In this document: positions 48,766 to 56,182 of the stretch, piece after piece
How positions within the stretch are numbered: the stretch's first letter is position 1
Layout: each line of letters starts with the position of its first letter
Source: Nonomuraea spiralis
Lineage (GTDB): Bacteria > Actinomycetota > Actinomycetes > Streptosporangiales > Streptosporangiaceae
Direction: 5' to 3'
Assembly (NCBI RefSeq): GCF_014648435.1
Contig: NZ_BMRC01000007.1
Span: 248,001-312,000 of the forward strand
DNA length: 64,000 nt
Made by a program: the position numbers and the translations under genes
Notes under the pieces: generated by a model
The model's database searches: none
Seen by the model: only the letters and a program-made list of their open reading frames with translations
Told to the model about the DNA's origin: nothing

Positions 48766-49553
48766 CCGACACCCCGGTCCTGCTCGAACACGACGGCGGC
48801 GTGGCGGTGGTGACGCTCCACCGTCCCGAACGGCGCAACGCGCTGGACGCCGCGTGCAAGAACGCCCTGCGCCGGGCGCTGGAGGAGGTCGCGGACGACG
48901 ACTCCGTCCGGGCCGTGCTGCTGACCGGCGCGGGCGGCGCGTTCTGCGTCGGCCAGGACCTCGCCGAACACGCGGAGGCCCTGCGCGCCGACCCCGGCCA
49001 CGCCTTCGACACCGTCGAGGCCGACTACGCGCCGGTCGTGCGGCTCCTCGCCACGATGGGCAAACCGGTCGTCGCCGCCGTGGAGGGCGCCTGTGTCGGC
49101 GCCGGACTGGCCCTCGCGCTGGCCTGCGACCTGCGGGTCCTGGCCGAGGACGCGGTGCTCGCCACGGCGTTCACAGGGGTCGGGCTGACCTGCGACTCCG
49201 GCCTGTCCGTGACGCTCACGCGCGCGGTCGGGGAGTTGAGGGCCAAGGAGCTGGTGCTGCTCGGCGAGCCCTTCAGTGGCGCGCAGGCGGCCGCGTGGGG
49301 CATCTCGGCGCGGGTGGTCCCGCATACCGAGGTGGCCGTGGCGGGACGGGAGCTGGCCGCCCGGCTCGCGGCCGGGCCGACCGCCGCCTACGCCGCGTCC
49401 AAGCGGCTGATCGCGCAGTCGTGGGAGCAGGACCTCGGCGCGGTGCTCGCCGCCGAGGCCCAGGCCCAGGCCCGCTTGGGCCTGACCGCCGACCACGCGG
49501 GCGCGGTCGAGGCGTTCCTCGCCAAGCGCAGGCCCGTCTTCGAGGGCCGCTGA
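48762..49553 (+). CDS. paaG: Enoyl-CoA isomerase/hydratase (PaaG type)
   Basis: 263 residues, crotonase fold. GGAFCVGQDLAEH at about 60-73 matches the FCxGQDL signature of PaaG, the 1,2-epoxyphenylacetyl-CoA isomerase that makes oxepin-CoA. GTG 48762 overlaps the paaZ stop (GTGA). A strong terminator follows. Confidence 0.88.
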   Translation: MTDTPVLLEHDGGVAVVTLHRPERRNALDAACKNALRRALEEVADDDSVRAVLLTGAGGAFCVGQDLAEHAEALRADPGHAFDTVEADYAPVVRLLATMGKPVVAAVEGACVGAGLALALACDLRVLAEDAVLATAFTGVGLTCDSGLSVTLTRAVGELRAKELVLLGEPFSGAQAAAWGISARVVPHTEVAVAGRELAARLAAGPTAAYAASKRLIAQSWEQDLGAVLAAEAQAQARLGLTADHAGAVEAFLAKRRPVFEGR

Positions 49554-49556
49554 GCC

Positions 49557-49587
49557 GGCCCGGACGCCCTCGCGGGACGTCCGGGCC
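49557..49587. terminator. Terminator between paaG and the Lrp gene
   Basis: GGCCCGGACG (49557-49566) pairs with CGTCCGGGCC (49578-49587) around 11 nt, between convergent genes. Confidence 0.7.
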
Positions 49588-49593
49588 GCCGCG

Positions 49594-50103
49594 TCAGCTC
49601 TCGTGCGCCCCCCACTCCGCGCCCCGGCCGCGGGCCTCCTCGAACACCAGCCAGGTACGGGTGGCCCGTACGCCTGGGATGTCCTGGATGCGTTCCAGCA
49701 CGACGTGCCTGAGCGCCGCGTTGTCCGGCGTCCTGACCAGCACCAGGACGTCGTAGTCGCCGCCGACCATGGCGAAGTGCTCCACGTACGGGGTCTCGCG
49801 CAGCCTGGCCGTGACCTGCCGCCAGGAGTTCTGCTCGATCGTCACCGACACGTACGCGCTGGTGCCCAGCCCCGCCCGGTGCGGCGCCAGCTCGGCGGTG
49901 AAACCGGTGATCACGCCGTCGTCCATCAGCCGGGTGAGCCGGGCGTAGACGTTGGCGCGTGAGACGTGCACGCGTTCGGCGAGGGTGCGCATCGACATGC
50001 GGCCGTCGCGCAGCAGCTCGGCGATGATCGCCCGGTCCACCCCGTCCAGATGTGCGGCCGAACGTCCCGGCCAGCCGCCTTCAGCACCCTCGTTGGTCGA
50101 CAA
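49594..50103 (-). CDS. Lrp/AsnC-family regulator (BkdR-like)
   Basis: 169 residues from a TTG start at 50103. GGGAGGG (complement of 50108-50114) sits 4 nt before it, much better than any site for the upstream in-frame ATGs at 50145-50196. The helix-turn-helix (LDGVDRAIIAELLRDGRMSMRTLAERVHVSRANVYARLTRLMDDGVI) and the RAM domain (YVEHFAMVGGDYDVLVLVRTPD) are intact. Divergent Lrp genes commonly control branched-chain 2-oxoacid dehydrogenase operons in response to amino acids, which fits here. Confidence 0.9.
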   Translation of the reverse strand: MSTNEGAEGGWPGRSAAHLDGVDRAIIAELLRDGRMSMRTLAERVHVSRANVYARLTRLMDDGVITGFTAELAPHRAGLGTSAYVSVTIEQNSWRQVTARLRETPYVEHFAMVGGDYDVLVLVRTPDNAALRHVVLERIQDIPGVRATRTWLVFEEARGRGAEWGAHES

Positions 50104-50223
50104 TTGGCCCTCCCAAAATCCGATATAAAGCCATTTGTCGCTCATCATGCCTGATGTCTTGAACGGATGGTTCCGGAAGCGGACGCTTTCCCTCACAAAC
50201 GTCCAGAGAAAGTGAGCGTCGCC

Positions 50224-51330
50224 ATGTCCGTGAGGAGGAGTCCCCAGACGGTGGACGACCTGCTGCCCTCACCCCTGCCGGTGCGCTTCGTCGCCGAGGA
50301 CGGCACGGCCGTCGAGCCGCCCGCCGGCTATTCGGCGCCCGCGGACGGGCAACTGGTGGAGGCGTACCGGCGGATGGTCCTGGGCCGCCGCTTCGACCGC
50401 CAGGCGACCGCGCTGACCAAGCAGGGCCGGCTCGCCGTGTACCCGTCCAGCCGAGGCCAGGAGGCGTGCCAGATCGCCGGCGTCCTCGTGCTGCGCGAGG
50501 ACGACTGGCTCTTCCCCACCTACCGGGACTCCGTCGCCCTGGTCTCCCGCGGCCTCGACCCCGTCGAGGTGCTCACCCTGCTGCGCGGCGGCTGGCACTG
50601 CGGCTACGACCCCGCCGCCACGCGCGTCGCGCCCCAGTGCACGCCCCTGGCCACCCAGACGATCCACGCCGTCGGCATGGCCGAGGCCATGCGCCGCAAG
50701 GGCGAGGACGGCGTCGTCATGGCCTTCATCGGCGACGGCGGCACCAGCGAGGGCGACTTCCACGAGGCGCTCAACTACGCCGCGGTCCTGCGCGCGCCCG
50801 TCGTGTTCCTCGTCCAGAACAACAAGTACGCCATCTCGGTGCCGCTGGCCAAGCAGAGCGCGGCCCCGGCGCTGGCGTACAAGGGCATCGGCTACGGTAT
50901 CCCCTCCGAGCAGGTGGACGGCAACGACCTCGTCGCCGTGCTCTCGGTCCTGACCGCCGCCGTGACGCACGCCAGGACCGGCGGCGGCCCCTTCCTCGTC
51001 GAGGCGCACACGTACCGCATGGACCCCCACACCAACGCCGACGACCCCACCCGCTACCGGGAGCGCGAGGAGGTCGAGCAGTGGGAGTCGGCCGACCCGC
51101 TCGCCCGGCTGGAGACGTACCTGCGCGAGCGCGGCCTGCTCGCCGCCGAGGACGTCGCCGCCGCCCACAAGGCCGCCGAGGAGTACGCCGCCCGCCTCCG
51201 CGACGAGATGAACGCCGACCCGCGGGCCGACCCCTTCGAGCTGTTCGACCACGTCTTCGCCGAGCCGACGCCCCAGCTGAACGAGCAGCGGGCCCTGCTG
51301 GCGTCCGAGCTGACCGCGCGGGAGGACTGA
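50224..51330 (+). CDS. bkdA: 2-oxoacid dehydrogenase E1 alpha subunit
   Basis: 368 residues. The thiamine-diphosphate motif GDGGTSEGDFHEALNYAAVLRAPVVFLVQNN and the phosphorylation-loop-like TYRMDPHTNADDPTRYR define E1 alpha. Substrate could be branched-chain 2-oxoacids or pyruvate; the neighbouring Lrp gene favours branched chains. In-frame starts at 50167 and GTG 50212 exist; ATG 50224 is the working choice. E1 beta starts 1 nt after the stop. Confidence 0.9.
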   Translation: MSVRRSPQTVDDLLPSPLPVRFVAEDGTAVEPPAGYSAPADGQLVEAYRRMVLGRRFDRQATALTKQGRLAVYPSSRGQEACQIAGVLVLREDDWLFPTYRDSVALVSRGLDPVEVLTLLRGGWHCGYDPAATRVAPQCTPLATQTIHAVGMAEAMRRKGEDGVVMAFIGDGGTSEGDFHEALNYAAVLRAPVVFLVQNNKYAISVPLAKQSAAPALAYKGIGYGIPSEQVDGNDLVAVLSVLTAAVTHARTGGGPFLVEAHTYRMDPHTNADDPTRYREREEVEQWESADPLARLETYLRERGLLAAEDVAAAHKAAEEYAARLRDEMNADPRADPFELFDHVFAEPTPQLNEQRALLASELTARED

Positions 51331-51331
51331 C

Positions 51332-52348
51332 ATGACCGCGATGACCATGGCCCAGGCGCTGAACGCCGCCCTGCGCGACGCCCTGCGCGAGGACGAGCGT
51401 GTCCTCGTCTTCGGCGAGGACGTGGGCCTGCTCGGCGGCGTCTTCCGCGTCACCGACGGCCTGACCAGGGAGTTCGGCGAGGAACGCTGCTTCGACACGC
51501 CCCTGGCCGAGGCCGGGATCGTGGGCCTGGCCGTCGGCCTGGCCATGGGCGGGTTCCGCCCGGTGATCGAGATGCAGTTCGACGCCTTCGCCTACCCGGC
51601 CTTCGAGCAGATCGCCTCGCACGTGGCCAAACTGCGCAACCGCACCCGCGGGCGGCTGTCGTTGCCGATGGTGATCCGCATCCCGTACGCGGGCGGCATC
51701 GGCGGCGTCGAGCACCACTGCGACTCCAGCGAGGCGTACTACGCCCACACGCCGGGGCTCAAGGTCGTCACGCCCGCCACGCCCGACGACGCGTACTGGC
51801 TGCTGCGCGACGCCGTCGCTGACCCCGACCCGGTGATCTTCATGGAGCCCAAGCGGCTGTACTGGTCGAAGGACGAGACGTCGGCCGCCGACCGCCGCGC
51901 CGCCGGGTTCGGCCGGGCGGTGGTACGCCGCGAGGGACGCGACGCCACGCTGGTCGCCTACGGTCCCAGCGTGCCGGTGGCGCTCCAGGCCGCCGAGACC
52001 GCGGCCCAGGACGGCCTCTCGCTGGAGGTGGTCGACCTGCGGACGATCGTCCCGTTCGACGACGAGACCGTGGTCGCCTCGGTACGGAAGACGGGCCGCT
52101 GCGTGGTCGTCCAGGAGGCCCAGGGGTTCGCCGGGGTGGGGGCGGAGATCGCGGCCCGCGTACAGGAGCGGTGCTTCCACTCGCTGGCCGCGCCGGTGCT
52201 GCGCGTGACCGGGTTCGACATCCCGTACCCGCCGCCGATACTCGAACACTCGCACCTGCCCGACGTCGACCGCGTGCTCGACGCCGTGGACCGGCTGCAG
52301 TTCGACGACGAGCCCGACCTGCTGCACCTCGCCGGGGAGGCGTCATGA
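51332..52348 (+). CDS. bkdB: 2-oxoacid dehydrogenase E1 beta subunit
   Basis: 338 residues. Typical E1-beta stretches: ALREDERVLVFGEDVGLLGGVFRVTDGL, FDTPLAEAGIVGLAVGLAMGGFRPVIEMQF and the C-terminal transketolase domain (VVDLRTIVPFDDETVVASVRKTGRCVVVQEA). It forms the E1 tetramer with the preceding gene product. Its stop overlaps the E2 start (ATGA). Confidence 0.95.
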   Translation: MTAMTMAQALNAALRDALREDERVLVFGEDVGLLGGVFRVTDGLTREFGEERCFDTPLAEAGIVGLAVGLAMGGFRPVIEMQFDAFAYPAFEQIASHVAKLRNRTRGRLSLPMVIRIPYAGGIGGVEHHCDSSEAYYAHTPGLKVVTPATPDDAYWLLRDAVADPDPVIFMEPKRLYWSKDETSAADRRAAGFGRAVVRREGRDATLVAYGPSVPVALQAAETAAQDGLSLEVVDLRTIVPFDDETVVASVRKTGRCVVVQEAQGFAGVGAEIAARVQERCFHSLAAPVLRVTGFDIPYPPPILEHSHLPDVDRVLDAVDRLQFDDEPDLLHLAGEAS

Positions 52349-53784
52349 CGGCGACCGCCGCGCGGCAGGTGTTCCGGCTGCCCGACCTCGGCGAGGGCCT
52401 GACGGAGGCCGAGATCGTCGAGTGGAAGGTCGCCCCCGGGGACACCGTGGAGATCGACCAGATCGTGGTGGAGGTGGAGACCGCGAAGGCGGCGGTGGAG
52501 GTGCCGGTGCCGTACGCGGGGACCGTACTGCGGTTGCACGCGGACGCGGGTGCCGTCCTGGCGGTGGGGGAGCCCCTCATCGAGATCGGCTCCGCGACCG
52601 TACCGCCCGAGACCTCGACGGGGGAGGACCCCGCGGCGGCCCGATACCGGGAGGAGGAACGCGCCGGCTCGGGCAACGTCCTGATCGGGTACGGCACCGC
52701 CCCCGCTTCCCCCACCCGCCGCCGCCGTTCCCCCCACCCCAAGTCCCCCCAACCCACCTCCGCCCCGGCCCTCACGCCCGCTCCCACCCCCGCGCCCGCT
52801 CCCACCTCCGCTCCCGCGCCCACCTCCGCGCCCGCGCCCGCGACTGGACCTTCGTCCTCGGGCGGGCCGGAGCGTGCGGCTCGCGTGATCTCGCCGCTGG
52901 TCCGCCGGATGGCTCGCGAGCACGGCGTGGACCTGACCGCGATCCTCCCCACCGGACCTCACGGCGTGATCCTGCGCCGCGACGTCGAACACGCCCTCGC
53001 CACCCCCGCCCCGGCAGCCGTCACCCCGGCGGCCCCCACGACGCCGCCCCCCGGCCCGGCCACCACAAACCCTGGAGCCTTCACGGCGCTGACGGCGGAA
53101 CGCATCCCCCTCCGAGGCGTGCGCCGAGCCGTGGCCGACAAGCTGACCCGCAGCCGTACCGAGATCCCCGACGCCACCACCTGGGTCGACGCGGACGCCA
53201 CCGACCTCCTCGCCACCCGCGACACCCTCCGCCGGACCAGCCCGGACCTGGGCATCGGCCTGCTGGCCCTCCTGGCCCGAGCCTGCGTGGCCGCCCTGCG
53301 ACGCTTCCCGGAACTGAACTCCTCGGTGGACACGGCGAGAGCCGAAATAGTCCGCCATGGCCACATCAACCTGGGCTTCGCCGCCCAGACCGACCGCGGC
53401 CTCGTCGTCCCGGTCGTACGGGACGCGCACCTCATGACGACCGCGCAACTGGCCGCCGAACTCACCCGCCTGACCACCCTGGCCCGCTCGGGCGGCCTCC
53501 CACCGGCGGCCCTGACCGGAGGCACGTTCACCCTCAACAACTACGGCGTCTTCGGCGTGGACGGCTCCACCCCGATCATCAACCACCCGGAGGCCGCGCT
53601 CCTCGGCGTGGGTCGCGTCATCGACCGCCCCTGGGTGCACGGCGGCGCGGTGGTGCCCCGCAAGGTCACCCAGCTCTCCCTGACCTTCGACCACCGAGTA
53701 TGCGACGGCGGAGCCGCCGGAGGTTTCCTCCGCTTCGTCGCCGACTGCGTGGAGAACCCCGCCGTCCTGCTCGCCCACGTGTAG
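52345..53784 (+). CDS. bkdC: 2-oxoacid dehydrogenase E2 (dihydrolipoyl acyltransferase)
   Basis: 479 residues. Lipoyl domain with the lipoylated K48 in VETAKAAVE, a long Pro/Ala/Ser/Thr swinging linker (about 120-175), a peripheral-subunit-binding domain (VISPLVRRMAREHGVDLTAI) and the acyltransferase core with TGGTFTLNNYGVFGVDGSTPIINHPEAALLGVG and the catalytic FDHRVCDGG. No E3 (lipoamide dehydrogenase) gene follows, so E3 must come from elsewhere. A terminator lies 5 nt after the stop. Confidence 0.95.
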   Translation: MTATAARQVFRLPDLGEGLTEAEIVEWKVAPGDTVEIDQIVVEVETAKAAVEVPVPYAGTVLRLHADAGAVLAVGEPLIEIGSATVPPETSTGEDPAAARYREEERAGSGNVLIGYGTAPASPTRRRRSPHPKSPQPTSAPALTPAPTPAPAPTSAPAPTSAPAPATGPSSSGGPERAARVISPLVRRMAREHGVDLTAILPTGPHGVILRRDVEHALATPAPAAVTPAAPTTPPPGPATTNPGAFTALTAERIPLRGVRRAVADKLTRSRTEIPDATTWVDADATDLLATRDTLRRTSPDLGIGLLALLARACVAALRRFPELNSSVDTARAEIVRHGHINLGFAAQTDRGLVVPVVRDAHLMTTAQLAAELTRLTTLARSGGLPPAALTGGTFTLNNYGVFGVDGSTPIINHPEAALLGVGRVIDRPWVHGGAVVPRKVTQLSLTFDHRVCDGGAAGGFLRFVADCVENPAVLLAHV

Positions 53785-53788
53785 TTCA

Positions 53789-53816
53789 CGGTTACCCCGG
53801 CAGAACGGGGTAACCG
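53789..53816 (+). terminator. Terminator of the 2-oxoacid dehydrogenase operon
   Basis: CGGTTACCCCG (53789-53799) pairs perfectly with CGGGGTAACCG (53806-53816) around a 6-nt loop, right after the E2 stop. Confidence 0.8.
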
Positions 53817-53990
53817 ACACGTGCGTACGTCCCGCCACCGAATCCCCGGCCCCGAAGACCAGCCGCTAGCCACCTTCCTCCCGACCTTCCGCGAATCCGC
53901 CCATCCCACGCCCAGCACGAACGCCTTCCCGCCGAAGACACCCGGCCCCTCACCCTGACCGCTGTGCACCGGCTTGCGTTCTGGTGATCA

Positions 53991-54038
53991 AATAGTGCTA
54001 TTCTTACCTTCCGGCCGGATGTTGATTTCGGCCGGAAG
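53991..54038 (+). promoter_or_regulatory. Promoter palindrome and RBS-covering hairpin of the GNAT gene
   Basis: AATAG-tg-CTATT (53991-54002) overlaps a TATTCT -10 (53999-54004). Downstream, CTTCCGGCCG (54008-54017) pairs perfectly with CGGCCGGAAG (54029-54038) around 11 nt. The only ribosome-binding-like sequence, GGAAG (54034-54038), is inside the 3' arm, 8 nt before ATG 54047, so the hairpin could mask it. Confidence 0.55.
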
Positions 54039-54046
54039 CTGCTTGT

Positions 54047-54547
54047 ATGACCACTCTGCAAGCAACCGTGCGGCCCGCGAGCGCCGCAGATCTCCCCACA
54101 ATCGAACGACTCTGGCTCATGTTCCGCCACGACATGTCGGAGTTCCAGGGCGGTCTTCCCGCCCCTGACGCCACCTATCACAGTGACCGCCTGCATGCCG
54201 CGTTCCAGGACGCCGACTGGGCGTCCTACCTGTTCACCAGCGACGACCACCCGGTCGGGTTCGCGTTCGTGCGCGCGCTGTCCGGCCCTGAGCGGGTCCT
54301 GAACAGCTTCTTCGTCGTACGGGGAGCGCGCCGCTCCGGCATCGGGATGGTGGCTGTGCGAGAGGTGATCTCCCGGCATCCCGGCCCCTGGGAGATCGCC
54401 TTCCAGGACTCGAACGAGGCAGCCGTGGCGTTCTGGAGGCGCGTGGCCACCGAGATCGCCGGCGAGGCGTGGACGGAGGAACGCCGAGCGGTCCCGAACC
54501 GCCCTGACGTCCCGCCGGACGTGTGGATCTCCTTCACGGCCGCCTGA
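54047..54547 (+). CDS. GNAT-family N-acetyltransferase
   Basis: 166 residues with a single GNAT domain: VRPASAADLPTIERLWLMFRHDMSEF start, FFVVRGARRSGIGMVAVREVI as the acetyl-CoA loop and AFQDSNEAAVAFWRRVA as the fourth motif. It resembles predicted acetyltransferases of unknown acceptor. Translation may be regulated by the hairpin over its ribosome binding site. Confidence 0.88.
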   Translation: MTTLQATVRPASAADLPTIERLWLMFRHDMSEFQGGLPAPDATYHSDRLHAAFQDADWASYLFTSDDHPVGFAFVRALSGPERVLNSFFVVRGARRSGIGMVAVREVISRHPGPWEIAFQDSNEAAVAFWRRVATEIAGEAWTEERRAVPNRPDVPPDVWISFTAA

Positions 54548-54558
54548 CCGGTGAACCA

Positions 54559-54629
54559 GGCGAGCGTGACCGGCGGGGTTCGACGCGGCCCACTCGGGCC
54601 GCCGAAGAACACCGCCGGTCACGCTCGCC
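54559..54629. terminator. Very long bidirectional terminator hairpin
   Basis: GGCGAGCGTGACCGGCGG (54559-54576) pairs perfectly with 54612-54629, and an inner GCGGCCC/GGGCCGC stem continues the fold. It lies just after the GNAT stop and before a convergent membrane-protein gene. Confidence 0.75.
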
Positions 54630-54697
54630 CCCGTCGGCCGATCGCACCGCGCCGAACGACGAGGTACGACCGCTCATGGCTGCGCGCAATCGCCTGC

Positions 54698-55294
54698 CTA
54701 GGCCGTGAACGTCAACACCAGGACCGCCACACCGAGCGGCAGATCGAGTGCGGCACAGAACTCGGCCAGCGATCGAGCCACCACCTTGTTCCTGCGCCAG
54801 ACGATCACGTCCAGCGTGGCGTGCCCGATCAGGGCGGCGGCGACGAGACAACCGCCGAGCGCGGGCGACAGGGACAGCGCGGCCACCGACGCCGCGCCGA
54901 AGACCAGCATGGCGGGAACCTGCACGGCTCCGAGCCACGGCGTATGCAGCAGTCCACCCCCCAGGCCCACGGCCGCGACGCACACCGCACCCCCGACCAG
55001 CCCCGGCCACGGATCGAGGTCGAGCAGCCGCAACACCAGCACCGCCACCACCGACGCCCCGAACATCGGCCAGACCACGCCCGGCCTCCCCGTCACCGCC
55101 GTGGCGAGATAGATGAGCGCGGCCAGAAACACCACCAGAGCCGCATCCCGACCGTCCTTCAGGTCCAGAACGGTGAACCCCATGAACGCCAGCCCAAGCC
55201 AGGTCGGCCATCGACGCGCGACAGCCATGAGCACCCGACCCACGGGGGAGCGGCGACCCTGCGCCTCGCCCTGCACGGACGAAATCTCAACCAT
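54698..55294 (-). CDS. Multi-helix membrane protein of unknown family
   Basis: 198 residues from ATG 55294, with about six hydrophobic segments (LGLAFMGFTVLDL, ALVVFLAALIYLATAV, FGASVVAVLVLRLLDL, GGAVCVAAVGLGGGLL, VPAMLVFGAASVAALSL and LPLGVAVLVLTFTA). A conserved-looking GHATLDVIVWRRNKVVARSLAEFCA stretch precedes the last helix. I do not recognise the family. Co-directional with the P-loop gene upstream. Confidence 0.7.
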   Translation of the reverse strand: MVEISSVQGEAQGRRSPVGRVLMAVARRWPTWLGLAFMGFTVLDLKDGRDAALVVFLAALIYLATAVTGRPGVVWPMFGASVVAVLVLRLLDLDPWPGLVGGAVCVAAVGLGGGLLHTPWLGAVQVPAMLVFGAASVAALSLSPALGGCLVAAALIGHATLDVIVWRRNKVVARSLAEFCAALDLPLGVAVLVLTFTA

Positions 55295-55459
55295 GCCCCG
55301 ACTCTGCCGACCAGCCCCCGGCCGCATCGAGCCCCGCGAAGCGAGAGGTCCAGAATCTTGGGCTCCTGGTCCATCCGGACCGGCCCGCCGCAACCGCTGC
55401 CCCCGTGAACGCGACCGTCAGCGACGTACCGAAGCCGCGAGAGGAGAACCAGCCCCGAC

Positions 55460-55987
55460 TCAGACCTGCCTGAGCGACCGCAGCCAGACCGCCGACGAGT
55501 ACGTGCTGCTGAAGCGGAGCACCCGCAAGGGAGCGAAACGCGGGTCGCGAGCACGCCGCCGGATCTCCGCCCGCCGGGACGCGTGCTGCGACCACGCCCA
55601 CCAGGCCGGATGGTCACCCCGGAACCATCCCGCGACCGTCTCCCGATTGCCGTTGAAGACCGGTTCGCGCAGAAGCGTCCTGCGCAGCGAACGCCGCAGA
55701 ATACGCGGCATGACGACCCGGCGCGGATAGTCGAGCCAGACGACGGTGTCGGCACGTTCCCACAGCAGGTCGCGCACCTCCGGATAGCCGAAGGAATCGA
55801 AGATCCACGCCGGGCTCCCGGCGATCTCGGCGACCCGCGCGGGAAACATCTCGTCCACCGCCCAGCCGGGACCGGCGAAGTACAGGGCGTCCATCTCGTG
55901 GTAGGGCACGGACAGACGACTGCTCAGGGCCCGCGCGAGGGTGGACTTGCCCGCCCCGCTGATGCCCGCCACCAGGATCCGACGCAT
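55460..55987 (-). CDS. P-loop kinase-like protein (adenylate kinase/topology-modulation related)
   Basis: 175 residues. MRRILVAGISGAGKSTLARALSSRLSVPYHEMDAL contains the Walker A loop GISGAGKST and an early acidic residue, and TVVWLDYPRRVVMPRILRRSLRRTL is the lid-like region. It matches the small AAA proteins annotated as adenylate-kinase-like or DNA topology modulation proteins; the substrate is unknown. TAGCCT (complement of 55994-55999) lies 6 nt before ATG 55987, a leaderless start. Confidence 0.85.
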   Translation of the reverse strand: MRRILVAGISGAGKSTLARALSSRLSVPYHEMDALYFAGPGWAVDEMFPARVAEIAGSPAWIFDSFGYPEVRDLLWERADTVVWLDYPRRVVMPRILRRSLRRTLLREPVFNGNRETVAGWFRGDHPAWWAWSQHASRRAEIRRRARDPRFAPLRVLRFSSTYSSAVWLRSLRQV

Positions 55988-55993
55988 CCCCGC

Positions 55994-55999
55994 AGGCTA
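55994..55999 (-). promoter_or_regulatory. Leaderless -10 of the P-loop kinase-like gene
   Basis: TAGCCT on the minus strand, 6 nt before the ATG. Confidence 0.55.
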
Positions 56000-56085
56000 G
56001 CGCACCCGCGAGCCGGCACCCTTCCGTCCGCCACGCCGAAACGAGCAGAGAAGCCCCCGCAGTCCCACCCGGCCTGCGGCGCTGA

Positions 56086-56099
56086 CAGACCACGGTCTG
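56086..56099. promoter_or_regulatory. 14-bp palindrome before the TAP-type peptidase
   Basis: CAGACC-ac-GGTCTG lies in the divergent region between the P-loop kinase-like gene and the secreted peptidase, about 84 bp before the latter. Confidence 0.35.
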
Positions 56100-56182
56100 A
56101 CAACCCGTGGTAGGACTTCACCTCCTCAAGACCAACCCCTGGTCCGACGCGCTCCCGACCCCCGCGCCGCAATCATGACCGC

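Noticed and set aside
53541..54622. Minus-strand frames around the E2 3' end and the GNAT gene
   Set aside because: They cross a clear terminator and overlap confident plus-strand genes; no domain is present.
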